From: Actinoallomurus sp963736325
GTDB lineage: Bacteria; Actinomycetota; Actinomycetes; Streptosporangiales; Streptosporangiaceae
Assembly (NCBI GenBank): GCA_963736325.1
Contig: CAVTOG010000003.1
Span: 1-64,000 of the forward strand
Direction of reading: 5' to 3'
DNA length: 64,000 nucleotides
Below the pieces are notes generated by a model, which worked only from the letters and a program-made list of their open reading frames with translations, was not told where the DNA came from and made no database searches. This document shows positions 56,748 through 64,000 of this stretch, piece after piece. Both the position numbers and the translations under genes were made by a program. Numbering within the stretch: the first letter of the stretch is position 1; every line of letters begins with the position of its first letter.

Positions 56748-57173
56748 TTATGCCCCCTGACGGCAGTCAGGGCAGTAGCCCCAGAAGGTGACGTCGGCCT
56801 CGTCGACCAGGTAGCCGGCGTCATTGGCGGGCTCTAGGCAGGGTGCCTCACCGAGCGCGCAGTCCACGTCGGTGACACGCCCGCACTCTCGGCAAACGAG
56901 GTGATGATGGTTGTCGCCGACCCGTCCTTCGAAGCGAGCCGGGCTCCCCGCGGGTTCGAGCCGGCGTACTAGGCCCGCCGCGGTGAACGCGTGCAAAGCC
57001 TCGTAGACCGCCTGAAACGACACATGGCCGAGCCGGTCGCGGACCCGAGTGGTGACCGTCTCGACGTCGAGGTGGTCGCCCGTCCGTACGGCCTCCAGGA
57101 TCGCCAGCCGGGCGGCCGTCACCCGGAGTCCGGCCGAACGCAGCTCGGTGGCCGCGGTCTTCGTGTCTCCCAT
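56748..57173 (-). CDS. furA: Fur-family peroxide/iron regulator (FurA-type)
   Basis: 141 aa. Fur fold: winged helix (LRVTAARLAILEAVRTGDHL, SFQAVYEALHAFTAAGLVRR), His-rich regulatory metal segment GRVGDNHHHLVCRECGRV and a second CxxC (WGYCPDCRQGA) forming the structural zinc site. With katA it should sense peroxide through metal-catalysed oxidation. Start ATG at 57173, with TACGGT 7 nt upstream and TTGAAT 18 bp further: a leaderless promoter overlapped by a palindromic operator. Confidence 0.93.
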   Translation of the reverse strand: MGDTKTAATELRSAGLRVTAARLAILEAVRTGDHLDVETVTTRVRDRLGHVSFQAVYEALHAFTAAGLVRRLEPAGSPARFEGRVGDNHHHLVCRECGRVTDVDCALGEAPCLEPANDAGYLVDEADVTFWGYCPDCRQGA

Positions 57174-57180
57174 AGGACTC

Positions 57181-57210
57181 ACCGTACAAGCCTTAAGCTG
57201 AATGATTCAA
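57181..57210 (-). promoter_or_regulatory. Leaderless furA promoter
   Basis: On the minus strand -35 TTGAAT (57205-57210), 18-bp spacer, -10 TACGGT (57181-57186), then 7 nt to the furA ATG. Confidence 0.65.
57199..57209. promoter_or_regulatory. Candidate FurA operator
   Basis: A perfect 11-bp palindrome TGAATGATTCA overlapping the -35 region of furA; binding would repress furA-katA. Fur-type boxes of actinobacteria are AT-rich palindromes like this, but the exact consensus is not identical. Confidence 0.5.
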
Positions 57211-57223
57211 GAGAACGAGTATG

Positions 57224-58390
57224 TCAGTTTTTGTCGTACAAAGCGGCAATGAGCTGGGAAATCTCCGCTTCGGTGTTGTAGTAGTGCACCGAGGCGCGCA
57301 CCCGTGCCGGCGGCATGGCGCCCTCGTCGTAGCGGAAGATGTGTTCGGTGATACTAACGTTGATCTTGCGCGCGGCAAGTGAAGCCGCGATATCCGCGGA
57401 CGCGCGATCGTCGTGGGTGAACGTCACGATCCCCGACCGCCGCGCGCCCCGGTCGCGGACCCTGATCCCGGGCACCTCGGCCAGCCGCGTACGCAGCAGC
57501 GCGCCGAGCTCCAGCACCCGTTGTTCGATCACGTCCGTGCCGATGCCGAGCGCGTACTCCGCCGCGGCGGCCAGGCCGAGCTGGCACGCGACCGAGCGTT
57601 CGAAGCACTCGAACCGCCGGGCGTCGGCGCGCAGCTCGTAGGAGTCCGGGCCGGTCAGCGAGGCGGCACGGTTGTCGAGGAAGGCCGGGGACAGCCGGTC
57701 GAGCGCCGACCGCCGTACGTAGAGGAAGCCGGTGCCGCGCGGGCCGCGCAGGAACTTGCGCCCGGCCGCCGACAGCAGGTCACAGCCGATCTCCTCGACG
57801 TCGACCGCGATCTGCCCGACGGACTGGCACGCGTCGAGGAGGTAGAGGACCCCGGCGGCACGCGTCAGCCGCCCGACCCCGGCGGCCGGGTTGACCAGGC
57901 CGTCGTGCGTGGGGATGTGGTTGATCGCCACCAGGCGCACATCGTCGTCGAGCGCCGCGGCCAGCGCGTCGAGGGAGATCTGCCCGTGCTCGTCGTCGGG
58001 CACGACCTCGACCCGCACTCCCCGCTCGTGCGCGACGTGCAGGAACGCGATCGCGTTGCTGGAGTACTCACTCGTCGAGGTGAGGATGCGGTCGCCGGGC
58101 CGGAACGGTATCCCGTAGAACGCCATGTCCCAGGCGCGCGTGGCGCTGTCGGTGACCGCGATCTCGTCCTCACCGGCCCCGATGAGGCGTGCCAGCGTGG
58201 CGTAGGAGGCATCGAGCCGATCCATGCACGAGACGGCGGCCTCGTAGCCGCCGTCCAAGGCCTCCGCGTCCAGATGGCCGCGTACGGAGTCCAGGACGGG
58301 CCGGGGCTGCAGGGCCGCTCCAGCGTTGTTGAAGTGGACGACGTTCGCGCATCCGGGGGTTTCGGCACGCAAGCGCGTGATGTCCAGCAC
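57224..58390 (-). CDS. PLP-dependent aminotransferase class V (cysteine-desulfurase-like)
   Basis: 388 aa from GTG at 58390 with GAGAGGAAAT upstream. FNNAGAALQPRPVLDSV at the N-terminus, DSATRAWDMAFYGIPF, VAINHIPTHDGLVNPA, LLDACQSVGQIAVDV and the PLP lysine in SAAGRKFLRGPRGTGFLYV. The pattern fits fold-type I class V enzymes; a catalytic Cys of desulfurases is not evident near ARRSGIVTFTHDD, so the activity may be C-S or C-N lyase/epimerase-like (as in IscS/SufS relatives of unknown function). Divergent from the CapA gene. Confidence 0.88.
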   Translation of the reverse strand: MLDITRLRAETPGCANVVHFNNAGAALQPRPVLDSVRGHLDAEALDGGYEAAVSCMDRLDASYATLARLIGAGEDEIAVTDSATRAWDMAFYGIPFRPGDRILTSTSEYSSNAIAFLHVAHERGVRVEVVPDDEHGQISLDALAAALDDDVRLVAINHIPTHDGLVNPAAGVGRLTRAAGVLYLLDACQSVGQIAVDVEEIGCDLLSAAGRKFLRGPRGTGFLYVRRSALDRLSPAFLDNRAASLTGPDSYELRADARRFECFERSVACQLGLAAAAEYALGIGTDVIEQRVLELGALLRTRLAEVPGIRVRDRGARRSGIVTFTHDDRASADIAASLAARKINVSITEHIFRYDEGAMPPARVRASVHYYNTEAEISQLIAALYDKN

Positions 58391-58501
58391 GTGATTTCCT
58401 CTCGGCCGATCGGGCGTCCTCGGCTGAAACCTACGTCCCCCAACACGGGCGTCAAGGCCCTGAGCATGGCATTCTTGAGCGATCAGAGGGTGGTGATCGC
58501 G

Positions 58502-59581
58502 ATGCGGCGAGCGTTCGTGCAGACCCTGATGGCCGGATTGGCGATGGCAGCGCCGACGTCGGCGTGCGGCGGCGGCGACACCAGCGACGCGAAGACTCCG
58601 CCGCTGCGAATGATCTCGCCCGACGCCGGCCACGGCTACGGGAAGCCCGCGGTCAAGGAACCCATCACGATCGCGTTCGCCGGCGACACGCACTTCTACG
58701 CCCAGCTCGCCGCGCGCCTCGGCAACCCGCGTACGGCGCTCGGGCCGACCATCCCCGAGCTGACGCGCGCCGACTTCACCATGGTCAACCTGGAGACGGC
58801 CATCACGACGCGCGGCACCAAGGAGCCGAAGGAGTTCAACTTCCGCGCCCCGCCGAGCGTGTTCACCGCGCTCAAGGCCGCCGGCATCGACGTCGTCTCC
58901 ATGGCCAACAACCACGGGGTCGACTTCGGCCAGGTCGGCCTGCGCGACTCCCTCGCCGCGATCCGCCGCTCCGGCTACCCGGTCGTCGGCATCGGGAAGA
59001 ACGCCGCCGAGGCGTACCAGCCGTACTACGCCACGGTGAAGGGGACGAAGCTGGCGGTGATCGGCGCGACGCAGGTCCTGGACGACAACCTGATCGCCGG
59101 CTGGACGGCCACCGGCTCCCAGGCCGGGCTCGCCTCGGCCAAGAACGCCCCGCGCCTGCTCCGCGAGGTCCGCAAGGCGCGCAAGAACGCCGACGCCGTC
59201 ATCGTTTACCTGCACTGGGGCCAGGAGATGCGGGAGTGCCCGCTGCCGCGCCAGCAGGTGCTCGCGGCCCAGCTCGTCAAGGCCGGCGCCGACGTGATCG
59301 TCGGAGGCCACGCCCACGTCCCGCTCGGCGGCGGCTACCTGCGCGGTCGTTACGTCGACTACGGCATGGGCAACTTCTTCTTCTACGCCGCCTCGGGCCG
59401 TACCGCCGCGTCCGGCATCCTCGAGCTCACGCTCCAGGGACGCAAGGTCCTGAACGCGCGGTGGAAGCCCGCGACCATCTCCGGCGGCGTCCCCCGCCTG
59501 CTCACGGGCCTGTCGCGGCAGCAGGCCCTGACCAAGTGGAACTCCCTGCGCGCCTGCACCGGCCTCAAGTCGACCGCCTGA
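58502..59581 (+). CDS. CapA-family protein (metallophosphatase fold), lipoprotein-like
   Basis: About 359 aa from ATG at 58502; in-frame starts also at 58466 and 58493. N-terminal export signal with a possible lipidation Cys (LMAGLAMAAPTSACGGG). CapA/PgsA fold motifs: AFAGDTHFYAQ, VNLETAITTRG, SMANNHGVDFGQVGL, VYLHWGQEM and VIVGGHAHVPLGG. CapA proteins take part in poly-gamma-glutamate synthesis or wall metabolism; no other capsule genes are present here, so this is one of the free-standing CapA proteins of unknown function. Its 3' end overlaps the convergent beta-glucosidase by 17 bp. Confidence 0.88.
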   Translation: MRRAFVQTLMAGLAMAAPTSACGGGDTSDAKTPPLRMISPDAGHGYGKPAVKEPITIAFAGDTHFYAQLAARLGNPRTALGPTIPELTRADFTMVNLETAITTRGTKEPKEFNFRAPPSVFTALKAAGIDVVSMANNHGVDFGQVGLRDSLAAIRRSGYPVVGIGKNAAEAYQPYYATVKGTKLAVIGATQVLDDNLIAGWTATGSQAGLASAKNAPRLLREVRKARKNADAVIVYLHWGQEMRECPLPRQQVLAAQLVKAGADVIVGGHAHVPLGGGYLRGRYVDYGMGNFFFYAASGRTAASGILELTLQGRKVLNARWKPATISGGVPRLLTGLSRQQALTKWNSLRACTGLKSTA

Positions 59582-60857
59582 TCAGGTCGCGGTACCAGCG
59601 GTACGACGTGCGCGGAGTGCGCCGCTGGGTCTCGTAGTCGACGTGCACGAGGCCGAACCTCGGGTGGTAGCCCTCGGCCCACTCGAAGTTGTCCATCAGT
59701 GACCACACGTAGTAGCCGCGGACGTCCACGCCGTCGTCCACGGCCGCGCGCACGGCGTCGACGTGGCCCGTCAGGTAGTCGACCCGATGCGTGTCGTCGA
59801 GAGCCTCGTCGTAGGAGCAGCCGCTCTCGGTGATGTGGATAGGCGGCAGCGCCGTGCCGTACCGCTCGCGCAGGCCGAGCAGAAGCCGGTGCAGCGCGTC
59901 GGGGACGACGGGCCACCCCATGCCGGTCACCGGGTATCCGGTGACGTCCCGCAGGGCGAACGGCAGCGGCTCGTCCTCGGCGGGCGCCGCGACGCCGGTG
60001 GGGTTGTAGTAGTTGACGCCCAGGACGTCGATGGGCGCGGAGATCACGTCGAGGTCCCCGTCGCGTACGTGCGGGGCCGGCACGCCGAGCTCGGGGTAGC
60101 GGCCCAGCAGGATCGGGTCGGTGAACTGGTTGTTCAGCAGGTCGTCGAAGGCCACGGCCGCCGCGACGTCCTCGGGCCGGTCGCTCGCCGGCCACGCGGG
60201 CGTGTAGTGGTTGGCGATCGCGATCTTCCGCGCGCCGGCCGCGCGCAGCGCCGTGACCGCGAGGCCGTGGCCGAGCAGCTGGTGGTGGGCGACCGGCAGC
60301 GCGTCGAGCAGCAGCGCCTTGCCGGGCGCGTGCATGCCGAACGCGTAGCCGTACGCCATGACGACCATCGGCTCGTTGAGGGTTATCCACAGGTCGACGC
60401 GGTCCGCGAGACGCTCCGCCACGGCCGCGGCGTACTCCGCGAAGCGGTACGCGGTGTCGCGGTTCAGCCAGCCGCCGGCGTCCTCCAGCGGCTGCGGCAG
60501 GTCCCAGTGGTACAGCGTCGGCACGGCGGCGACGCCGCGCTCGGCCAGCCCGTCGACGAGACGGTCGTAGAAGTCCAGGCCACGCGCGTTGACCGCGCCG
60601 CCACCGTCCGGGCGTACGCGGGGCCACGCGATGGAGAAGCGGTACGCCGTCGCGCCCAGGTCCGCGATGAGATCGAGGTCCTCGGGCCAACGGTGGTAGT
60701 GGTCGCAGGCGACGTCGCCGGTGTGGCCGTCGCGGACCCTGCCGGGCTCGCGGCAGAAGGTGTCCCAGATCGAGTCGCCGCGGCCGTCTTCGCTGGTCGC
60801 GCCCTCGATCTGGTACGAAGCGGTGGAAACGCCCCATTGGAAGCCGGAAGGGAACAA
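59565..60857 (-). CDS. GH1 beta-glucosidase
   Basis: 430 aa. GH1 fold: FQWGVSTASYQIEGA at the N-terminus, acid/base Glu in WITLNEPMVVMAYG, nucleophile Glu in IHITESGCSYDEAL, and YVWSLMDNFEWAEGYHPRFG near the C-terminus. It cleaves beta-glucosides (cellobiose or aryl-glucosides), cytosolic since no signal is present. TTG start at 60857 with AGGAG 6 nt upstream. Divergent from a TetR gene that probably represses it through the palindrome between them. Confidence 0.95.
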   Translation of the reverse strand: MFPSGFQWGVSTASYQIEGATSEDGRGDSIWDTFCREPGRVRDGHTGDVACDHYHRWPEDLDLIADLGATAYRFSIAWPRVRPDGGGAVNARGLDFYDRLVDGLAERGVAAVPTLYHWDLPQPLEDAGGWLNRDTAYRFAEYAAAVAERLADRVDLWITLNEPMVVMAYGYAFGMHAPGKALLLDALPVAHHQLLGHGLAVTALRAAGARKIAIANHYTPAWPASDRPEDVAAAVAFDDLLNNQFTDPILLGRYPELGVPAPHVRDGDLDVISAPIDVLGVNYYNPTGVAAPAEDEPLPFALRDVTGYPVTGMGWPVVPDALHRLLLGLRERYGTALPPIHITESGCSYDEALDDTHRVDYLTGHVDAVRAAVDDGVDVRGYYVWSLMDNFEWAEGYHPRFGLVHVDYETQRRTPRTSYRWYRDLIRRST

Positions 60858-60880
60858 CGCAGGCTCCTAACGGAATGGGC

Positions 60881-60894
60881 AGGATTCGGATCCT
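60881..60894. promoter_or_regulatory. Candidate TetR operator
   Basis: AGGAT-TCGG-ATCCT, a perfect inverted repeat in the 75-bp divergent region between the beta-glucosidase and TetR genes; it lies next to the bglB Shine-Dalgarno and could block both promoters. Confidence 0.5.
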
Positions 60895-60932
60895 AAGGGG
60901 CCACAGAGGCGCGGAAAAGGCATGATTGGAAC

Positions 60933-61556
60933 GTGACGACGGATACCTCGCCGCTGCGCCGAAAACCCGCCCAGCGGCGGAGCGCCGCGCGCGTGCAGCG
61001 AATGCTGGATGCCTGCGCGGCCATCCTCGATGAGTCCGGGTACGACGGGCTGTCGACGACCAAGGTCGCGCAGCGCGCGGATGTCGCGATCGGCTCGGTC
61101 TACCAGTTCTTCCCGGACAAGAAAGCGGTCGTGCAGGAGCTCGCCCTGCGCAACCTGGAGCTGTTCGGCGAGCGGGTCTCCGGCGCTTTCGCCGCGGGCG
61201 AGTTCGCGCGCTGGTACGACGCGGTCGTCTCGGTGCTGGAGATCTTCGTCGACATGCACCGCTCCGTTCCCGGCTTCCGCGTGCTGCGGTTCGGTGACAT
61301 CGCCGACCTCAACCTCCTCGACGGCAGCGAGGAGAACAACGCGGTCGTCGCCGACCGCCTGCGCGCGATGCTCATCGAGGCGTTCGACATGCCTGACACA
61401 CCGGCTCTCGCCCGCGCTCTCGCGGTGGCGGTCGAGGCCGGCGACGCCGTGATCAAGCTGGCGTTCCGCGACTGCCCGACGGGTGATCTGGACCTGCTCA
61501 CCGAGGCCGAACGGCTGATCGGCGGATACCTGGAGCTGCAGTTCGGCCCCCGGTGA
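60933..61556 (+). CDS. TetR-family transcriptional regulator
   Basis: 207 aa. N-terminal helix-turn-helix (MLDACAAILDESGYDGLSTT, KVAQRADVAIGSVYQFFPDK) with the TetR signature, followed by a helical ligand-binding domain. GTG start at 60933. Divergent from the beta-glucosidase gene over a palindromic operator; a role as its local repressor is inferred from position alone. Downstream lies a truncated bioY. Confidence 0.92.
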   Translation: MTTDTSPLRRKPAQRRSAARVQRMLDACAAILDESGYDGLSTTKVAQRADVAIGSVYQFFPDKKAVVQELALRNLELFGERVSGAFAAGEFARWYDAVVSVLEIFVDMHRSVPGFRVLRFGDIADLNLLDGSEENNAVVADRLRAMLIEAFDMPDTPALARALAVAVEAGDAVIKLAFRDCPTGDLDLLTEAERLIGGYLELQFGPR

Positions 61557-61562
61557 GCGGTG

Positions 61563-61679
61563 TCAGCGGCGTACGAGCCGCCAGGCGCCGGCGACGAGCG
61601 CGACGTCGCGGACCAGCCGGCCAGGGACGAGATCGCCGAGTACCGCCGGGCGTGCCACTGCTGCCTGGGTGTTGGACAC
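61563..61679 (-). pseudogene. Truncated bioY (N-terminal 38 codons)
   Basis: GTG at 61679 with GGAGG 8 nt upstream encodes MSNTQAAVARPAVLGDLVPG and ends RLVRDVALVAGAWRLVRR. It matches the N-terminal signature of BioY, the S-component of the ECF biotin transporter; the remaining about 160 residues, including all membrane helices, are absent. The ribosome-binding site is intact, so a peptide may still be made. Deletion may have taken place on insertion of the TetR/bglB pair. Confidence 0.7.
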
Positions 61680-61765
61680 GTGAAAGGCCTCCTTAGCGAC
61701 GGATTCGGCTGACTGTCGCTTTCGGAGCGTGTGCGGCGTACGAGGGCAACGTCACAAAGTTTCGC

Positions 61766-61981
61766 TCACCGCTTTGTCGCGTGCCCTCGATCCGCGGCGT
61801 GGGTGGCGGGTGACCGCAGCTCGTACGCCGGGCGCATGTGCAGGGCCACCGCGCAGGCCGCCCAGACCATCACCCATAGCAGCGTGACCGAGACGCATCG
61901 GCGCAGGAGCGGATGGGACCTACGGCGCGCCGGCTTCGGCGGAGGCGGCCAGTCCGGTCCGTAGTCCATGAACGGGGTCAT
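61766..61981 (-). CDS. Small membrane protein with proline-rich N-terminus
   Basis: About 71 aa from ATG at 61981 (upstream ATG at 62005 possible). The N-terminus MTPFMDYGPDWPPPPKPARR precedes one hydrophobic helix (VSVTLLWVMVWAACAVALHM). Function and family unknown. Downstream of the response regulator on the same strand. Confidence 0.55.
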   Translation of the reverse strand: MTPFMDYGPDWPPPPKPARRRSHPLLRRCVSVTLLWVMVWAACAVALHMRPAYELRSPATHAADRGHATKR

Positions 61982-62089
61982 CGTGCCCACCCCGCGACGG
62001 CCCATCGGTCTGACCCTCATCGCCTGCCCCCAGGTCGAATGATCGCACTGGTTGGACGTCTCGGCGAGCGGTCCGGATTACCGGACGTC

Positions 62090-62707
62090 TCAGAGCCAGC
62101 CCTGACGCTGCGCCGCGCGTACGGCCTCGATCCGGTTGCGGGCCGCGGTTTTGCGGATCGCCGAGGACAGGTAGTTGCGCACCGTCCCCTCGGACAGGTG
62201 CAGGGTGCGGGCCACGTCGGCGATCGTGGACCCGTCGGCCGCCGCGGCGAGCACGCCGCGTTCGCGGGGCGAGAGCGGGTTGGGGCCGGCACTCAGCGCG
62301 GCCGCCGCGAGGTCCGGGTCGATCACGCGTTCACCGGCGAGGACGCGCCGGATCGCCGAGGCGAGCTCGCGCGCCGGGCTGTCCTTCACGAGGAATGCCG
62401 ATGCGCCCGCCTCCATCGCGCGGCGCAGGTAGCCGGGGCGGCCGAAGGTCGTGAGGATGACGACGCGGCAGTCCGGCTGGGCCCGTTTCAGCGCCGCGGC
62501 GGTCTCGATGCCGTCCTTGCCGGGCATCTCGATGTCGAGCAGCGCGACGTCGGGAAGAGTGGCAGCGGCGACCTTGAGGGCCTCGTCGCCGTCGGCGGCC
62601 TCGCCGACGACCTCGATGTCGTCCTCCAGGCCGAGGAGGGTGGCGAGCGCGCCGCGTACCATGCCCTGGTCCTCGGCGAGGATCACCCGGATCACCGTGT
62701 CAGGCAT
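62090..62707 (-). CDS. DesR/NarL-type response regulator
   Basis: 205 aa. Receiver domain with VILAEDQGMVRGALATLLGL, phosphoacceptor Asp in VALLDIEMPGKDGIE, Lys in AFLVKDSPAREL, and a LuxR helix-turn-helix (LSPRERGVLAAAADGSTIAD, LHLSEGTVRNYLSSAIRKTA). Together with the overlapping kinase it resembles DesKR systems, which in actinobacteria usually control the ABC transporter encoded just upstream; here the gene cut by the window edge. Overlaps the kinase stop by 8 nt. Confidence 0.93.
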   Translation of the reverse strand: MPDTVIRVILAEDQGMVRGALATLLGLEDDIEVVGEAADGDEALKVAAATLPDVALLDIEMPGKDGIETAAALKRAQPDCRVVILTTFGRPGYLRRAMEAGASAFLVKDSPARELASAIRRVLAGERVIDPDLAAAALSAGPNPLSPRERGVLAAAADGSTIADVARTLHLSEGTVRNYLSSAIRKTAARNRIEAVRAAQRQGWL

Positions 62708-63866
62708 GGGCCGCGTCGCTCGTGGTCACGGGAGGAGCGTTGAGCGGCGCGTCCACGGCCAGCCGGAACCCGCCGTGCGGGCCGGGACCGGCCTCCACGG
62801 TGCCACCGGACAGGGCGACGCGCTCGCCGAGCCCGTTCAGGCCGTTCCCGTGGCCCTCCGTGACCTTCCCGACGCCGTCGTCGGTGATCTCCAGGATCGC
62901 CGAGCCGGACATGCGCCGGACGGTGATCGTGGCCGTACGGGCGCGCGCGTGCCGGACGACGTTCGTGACGCCCTCGCGCACCGCCCAGCCGAACAGGCCG
63001 TCGAGCCGGTCGGGCAGCGGGGTGCCCGAGGTCGTGATGGTGAGGTCGACGCCCGCGGCGTCCAGCACCCCGCGGGCATTGTCGAGCTCGTCGGTCAGGC
63101 TGCGCTGCCGGTACCCCGACACCGCCTCGCGTACGTCCGTGAGCGCCTGCCGCGCGACCGTCCCGATGTCCTTGACCTCGCTGAGGCTCTTTTCCGGGTC
63201 GCGGTCGGCGAGGCGGGAGGCCACCTCGGACTTCAGCACGATCAGTGAGAGCGTGTGGCCCAGCAGGTCGTGCAGGTCGCGCGAGATGCGCAGCCGCTCC
63301 TCGTTGGCGGCGAGCCGGGCGACCTCGCCGCGGGCCTCGTGCAGCTGGATGACGAGGAGCCGGCTGGTGCGGAAGCCCAGGATCAGCATGCCGACCGTGA
63401 TCGTCTCGAACGTCAGCAGCGCCGCCGTGAAGCTCGGGCTGCCGTCGACGAGGTTCACGACCAGGCTCAGCCCGGCCGCGACCAGGACGCCGCGCCCCGC
63501 CCATGCGGGCGGCAGGGTCATCGCGTAGGAGACGCCCAGGTAGATCGGGAGCCCGCCCCAGTCATCCCCGAGAGCCGCCGGGTAGATGATCGTCATCGCG
63601 GTGCAGACGCCGAGCAGGATCCACGTGGCGCGGGTGGTCTCGCTGTTCCACGGGTTGTTGGCGATCACCAGGCCGATGAAGGTGCCCGCGAAGGCGGCCA
63701 GGGCCACCACCCCCACGACGGCCTGGGCAGTCGAGTGGCCGTGCCCGAACATCCGGCCCAGCGGCCAGATGAGCAGGTACACCAGCCCGAGGCAGACCCA
63801 GAGAATCCGCCGCCACCGCGACGCCGAGGCGGCGGTCGCGGTGTCGGGGGACATGAACAGGCTCAT
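62700..63866 (-). CDS. DesK-type membrane sensor histidine kinase
   Basis: 388 aa from ATG at 63866. Five to six N-terminal hydrophobic helices (about residues 20-165), HisKA_3 motif RLRISRDLHDLLGHTLSLIV and HATPase motifs (REGVTNVVRHARA, DDGVGKVTEGHGNGLNGLGE). It senses a membrane or lipid cue or drug in related systems. Its ATG overlaps the stop of the upstream ABC permease by one base (TGATG), so kinase, regulator and transporter are co-translated. ATG at 63854 is an alternative. Confidence 0.92.
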   Translation of the reverse strand: MSLFMSPDTATAASASRWRRILWVCLGLVYLLIWPLGRMFGHGHSTAQAVVGVVALAAFAGTFIGLVIANNPWNSETTRATWILLGVCTAMTIIYPAALGDDWGGLPIYLGVSYAMTLPPAWAGRGVLVAAGLSLVVNLVDGSPSFTAALLTFETITVGMLILGFRTSRLLVIQLHEARGEVARLAANEERLRISRDLHDLLGHTLSLIVLKSEVASRLADRDPEKSLSEVKDIGTVARQALTDVREAVSGYRQRSLTDELDNARGVLDAAGVDLTITTSGTPLPDRLDGLFGWAVREGVTNVVRHARARTATITVRRMSGSAILEITDDGVGKVTEGHGNGLNGLGERVALSGGTVEAGPGPHGGFRLAVDAPLNAPPVTTSDAAHA

Positions 63867-64000
63867 CAGGACCGAACGGTAGCGCGTCGGAACGCGACGA
63901 TGGCGAGCGAGCCCAGGACGACCGTCCAAACGCCGAGGACCAGGATGTCCGAGGCGGGCGGCGCGTGACCGGCGACGACGCTCCAGCCGAGGTCCGCGAA
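63866..64000 (-). CDS. C-terminal end of an ABC-2-type permease (partial)
   Basis: Only the last 44 codons are in the window, from FADLGWSVVAGHAPP and continuing ILVLGVWTVVLGSLAIVAFR to the stop at 63866-63868. A final transmembrane helix followed by a short basic tail (RRATVRS) is the standard end of ABC-2 permeases that precede DesK/DesR pairs. The start lies beyond the window edge. Confidence 0.7.
   Translation of the reverse strand, partial: FADLGWSVVAGHAPPASDILVLGVWTVVLGSLAIVAFRRATVRS

Noticed and set aside
60370..60392. Third TTATCCACA DnaA box
   Set aside because: It lies inside the beta-glucosidase gene and encodes the conserved LWITLNE catalytic region, so coding explains it.

Overview
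The window is a high-GC actinobacterial chromosome segment with GTG and TTG starts, ATGA/GTGA overlaps and WhiB and BldG homologues. Gene order from about 0.1 to 36.5 kb follows a block I recognise from Mycobacterium tuberculosis (about Rv3649 to Rv3683: helicase, Tad genes, ssd, acs, ephE, marP, nth, crp, RidA, ArsA pair, whiB4, ponA2, metallophosphoesterase) and from Streptomyces coelicolor (wblA, crp, nth, acs, tad genes, bldG, hppA). Overall style suggests Streptosporangiales or Thermomonosporaceae (Actinomadura/Actinoallomurus type); this is inference, as no marker gene is present. Synteny statements are from memory and were not searched.

Layout. 0-19.5 kb, conserved core: tRNA-Pro, metallophosphoesterase, YqeY, bifunctional PBP, WhiB4/WblA-type regulator, two ArsA-like ATPases, SPFH protein, DUF4177, RidA, NUDIX, MBL hydrolase, Crp, Nth, second NUDIX, MarP-like protease, then a small accessory patch (phosphotransferase remnant, 44-aa ORF, leaderless CHAP amidase), DUF309, EphE-like hydrolase, holin-like protein, Acs. 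19.5-32.8 kb, helicase/secretion neighbourhood: degenerate Fic protein, ssd, tadA, tadB, tadC, DUF4244 pilin-like protein, two TadE-like proteins, a cell-wall-spanning type I membrane protein and the DEAH/DUF1998 helicase; this stretch is repeat-rich with poorly coding gaps. 32.9-36.5 kb: bldG, its anti-sigma partner and the proton pyrophosphatase. 37-49 kb: a 36-aa membrane peptide coupled to sixA, serB, a queA/MFS/SDR operon, a GAF kinase/NarL regulator pair, PP2C phosphatase, DUF2752, a GYGQ-repeat RDD protein, an ABC ATPase and a TauE-type permease.

49-64 kb is the more plastic part: a small gene behind a LexA-like SOS box with an intact IS701-family element inserted exactly in its stop codon, SGNH hydrolase, Rieske/DUF2231 protein, methyltransferase, TipA-type MerR, furA-katA, a PLP aminotransferase, CapA, a GH1 beta-glucosidase with divergent TetR, a truncated bioY, and a DesK/DesR-type two-component system following an ABC permease cut by the window edge.

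Themes: redox/acid/cell-wall stress (PBP, WhiB4, MarP, Crp, FurA-KatA), surface pili (Tad) and developmental signalling (BldG, WhiB). Several genes appear to be transcribed leaderless from a TANNNT box 6-7 nt upstream of the start codon. No obvious large novel system is present; the best candidates for undescribed biology are the SOS-box small gene, the signal-less CHAP amidase with its coupled acidic peptide, the tandem partial duplication of tadA, the disordered insert in TadB, the 36-aa peptide coupled to SixA, and IS-like termini that repeatedly abut stop codons.
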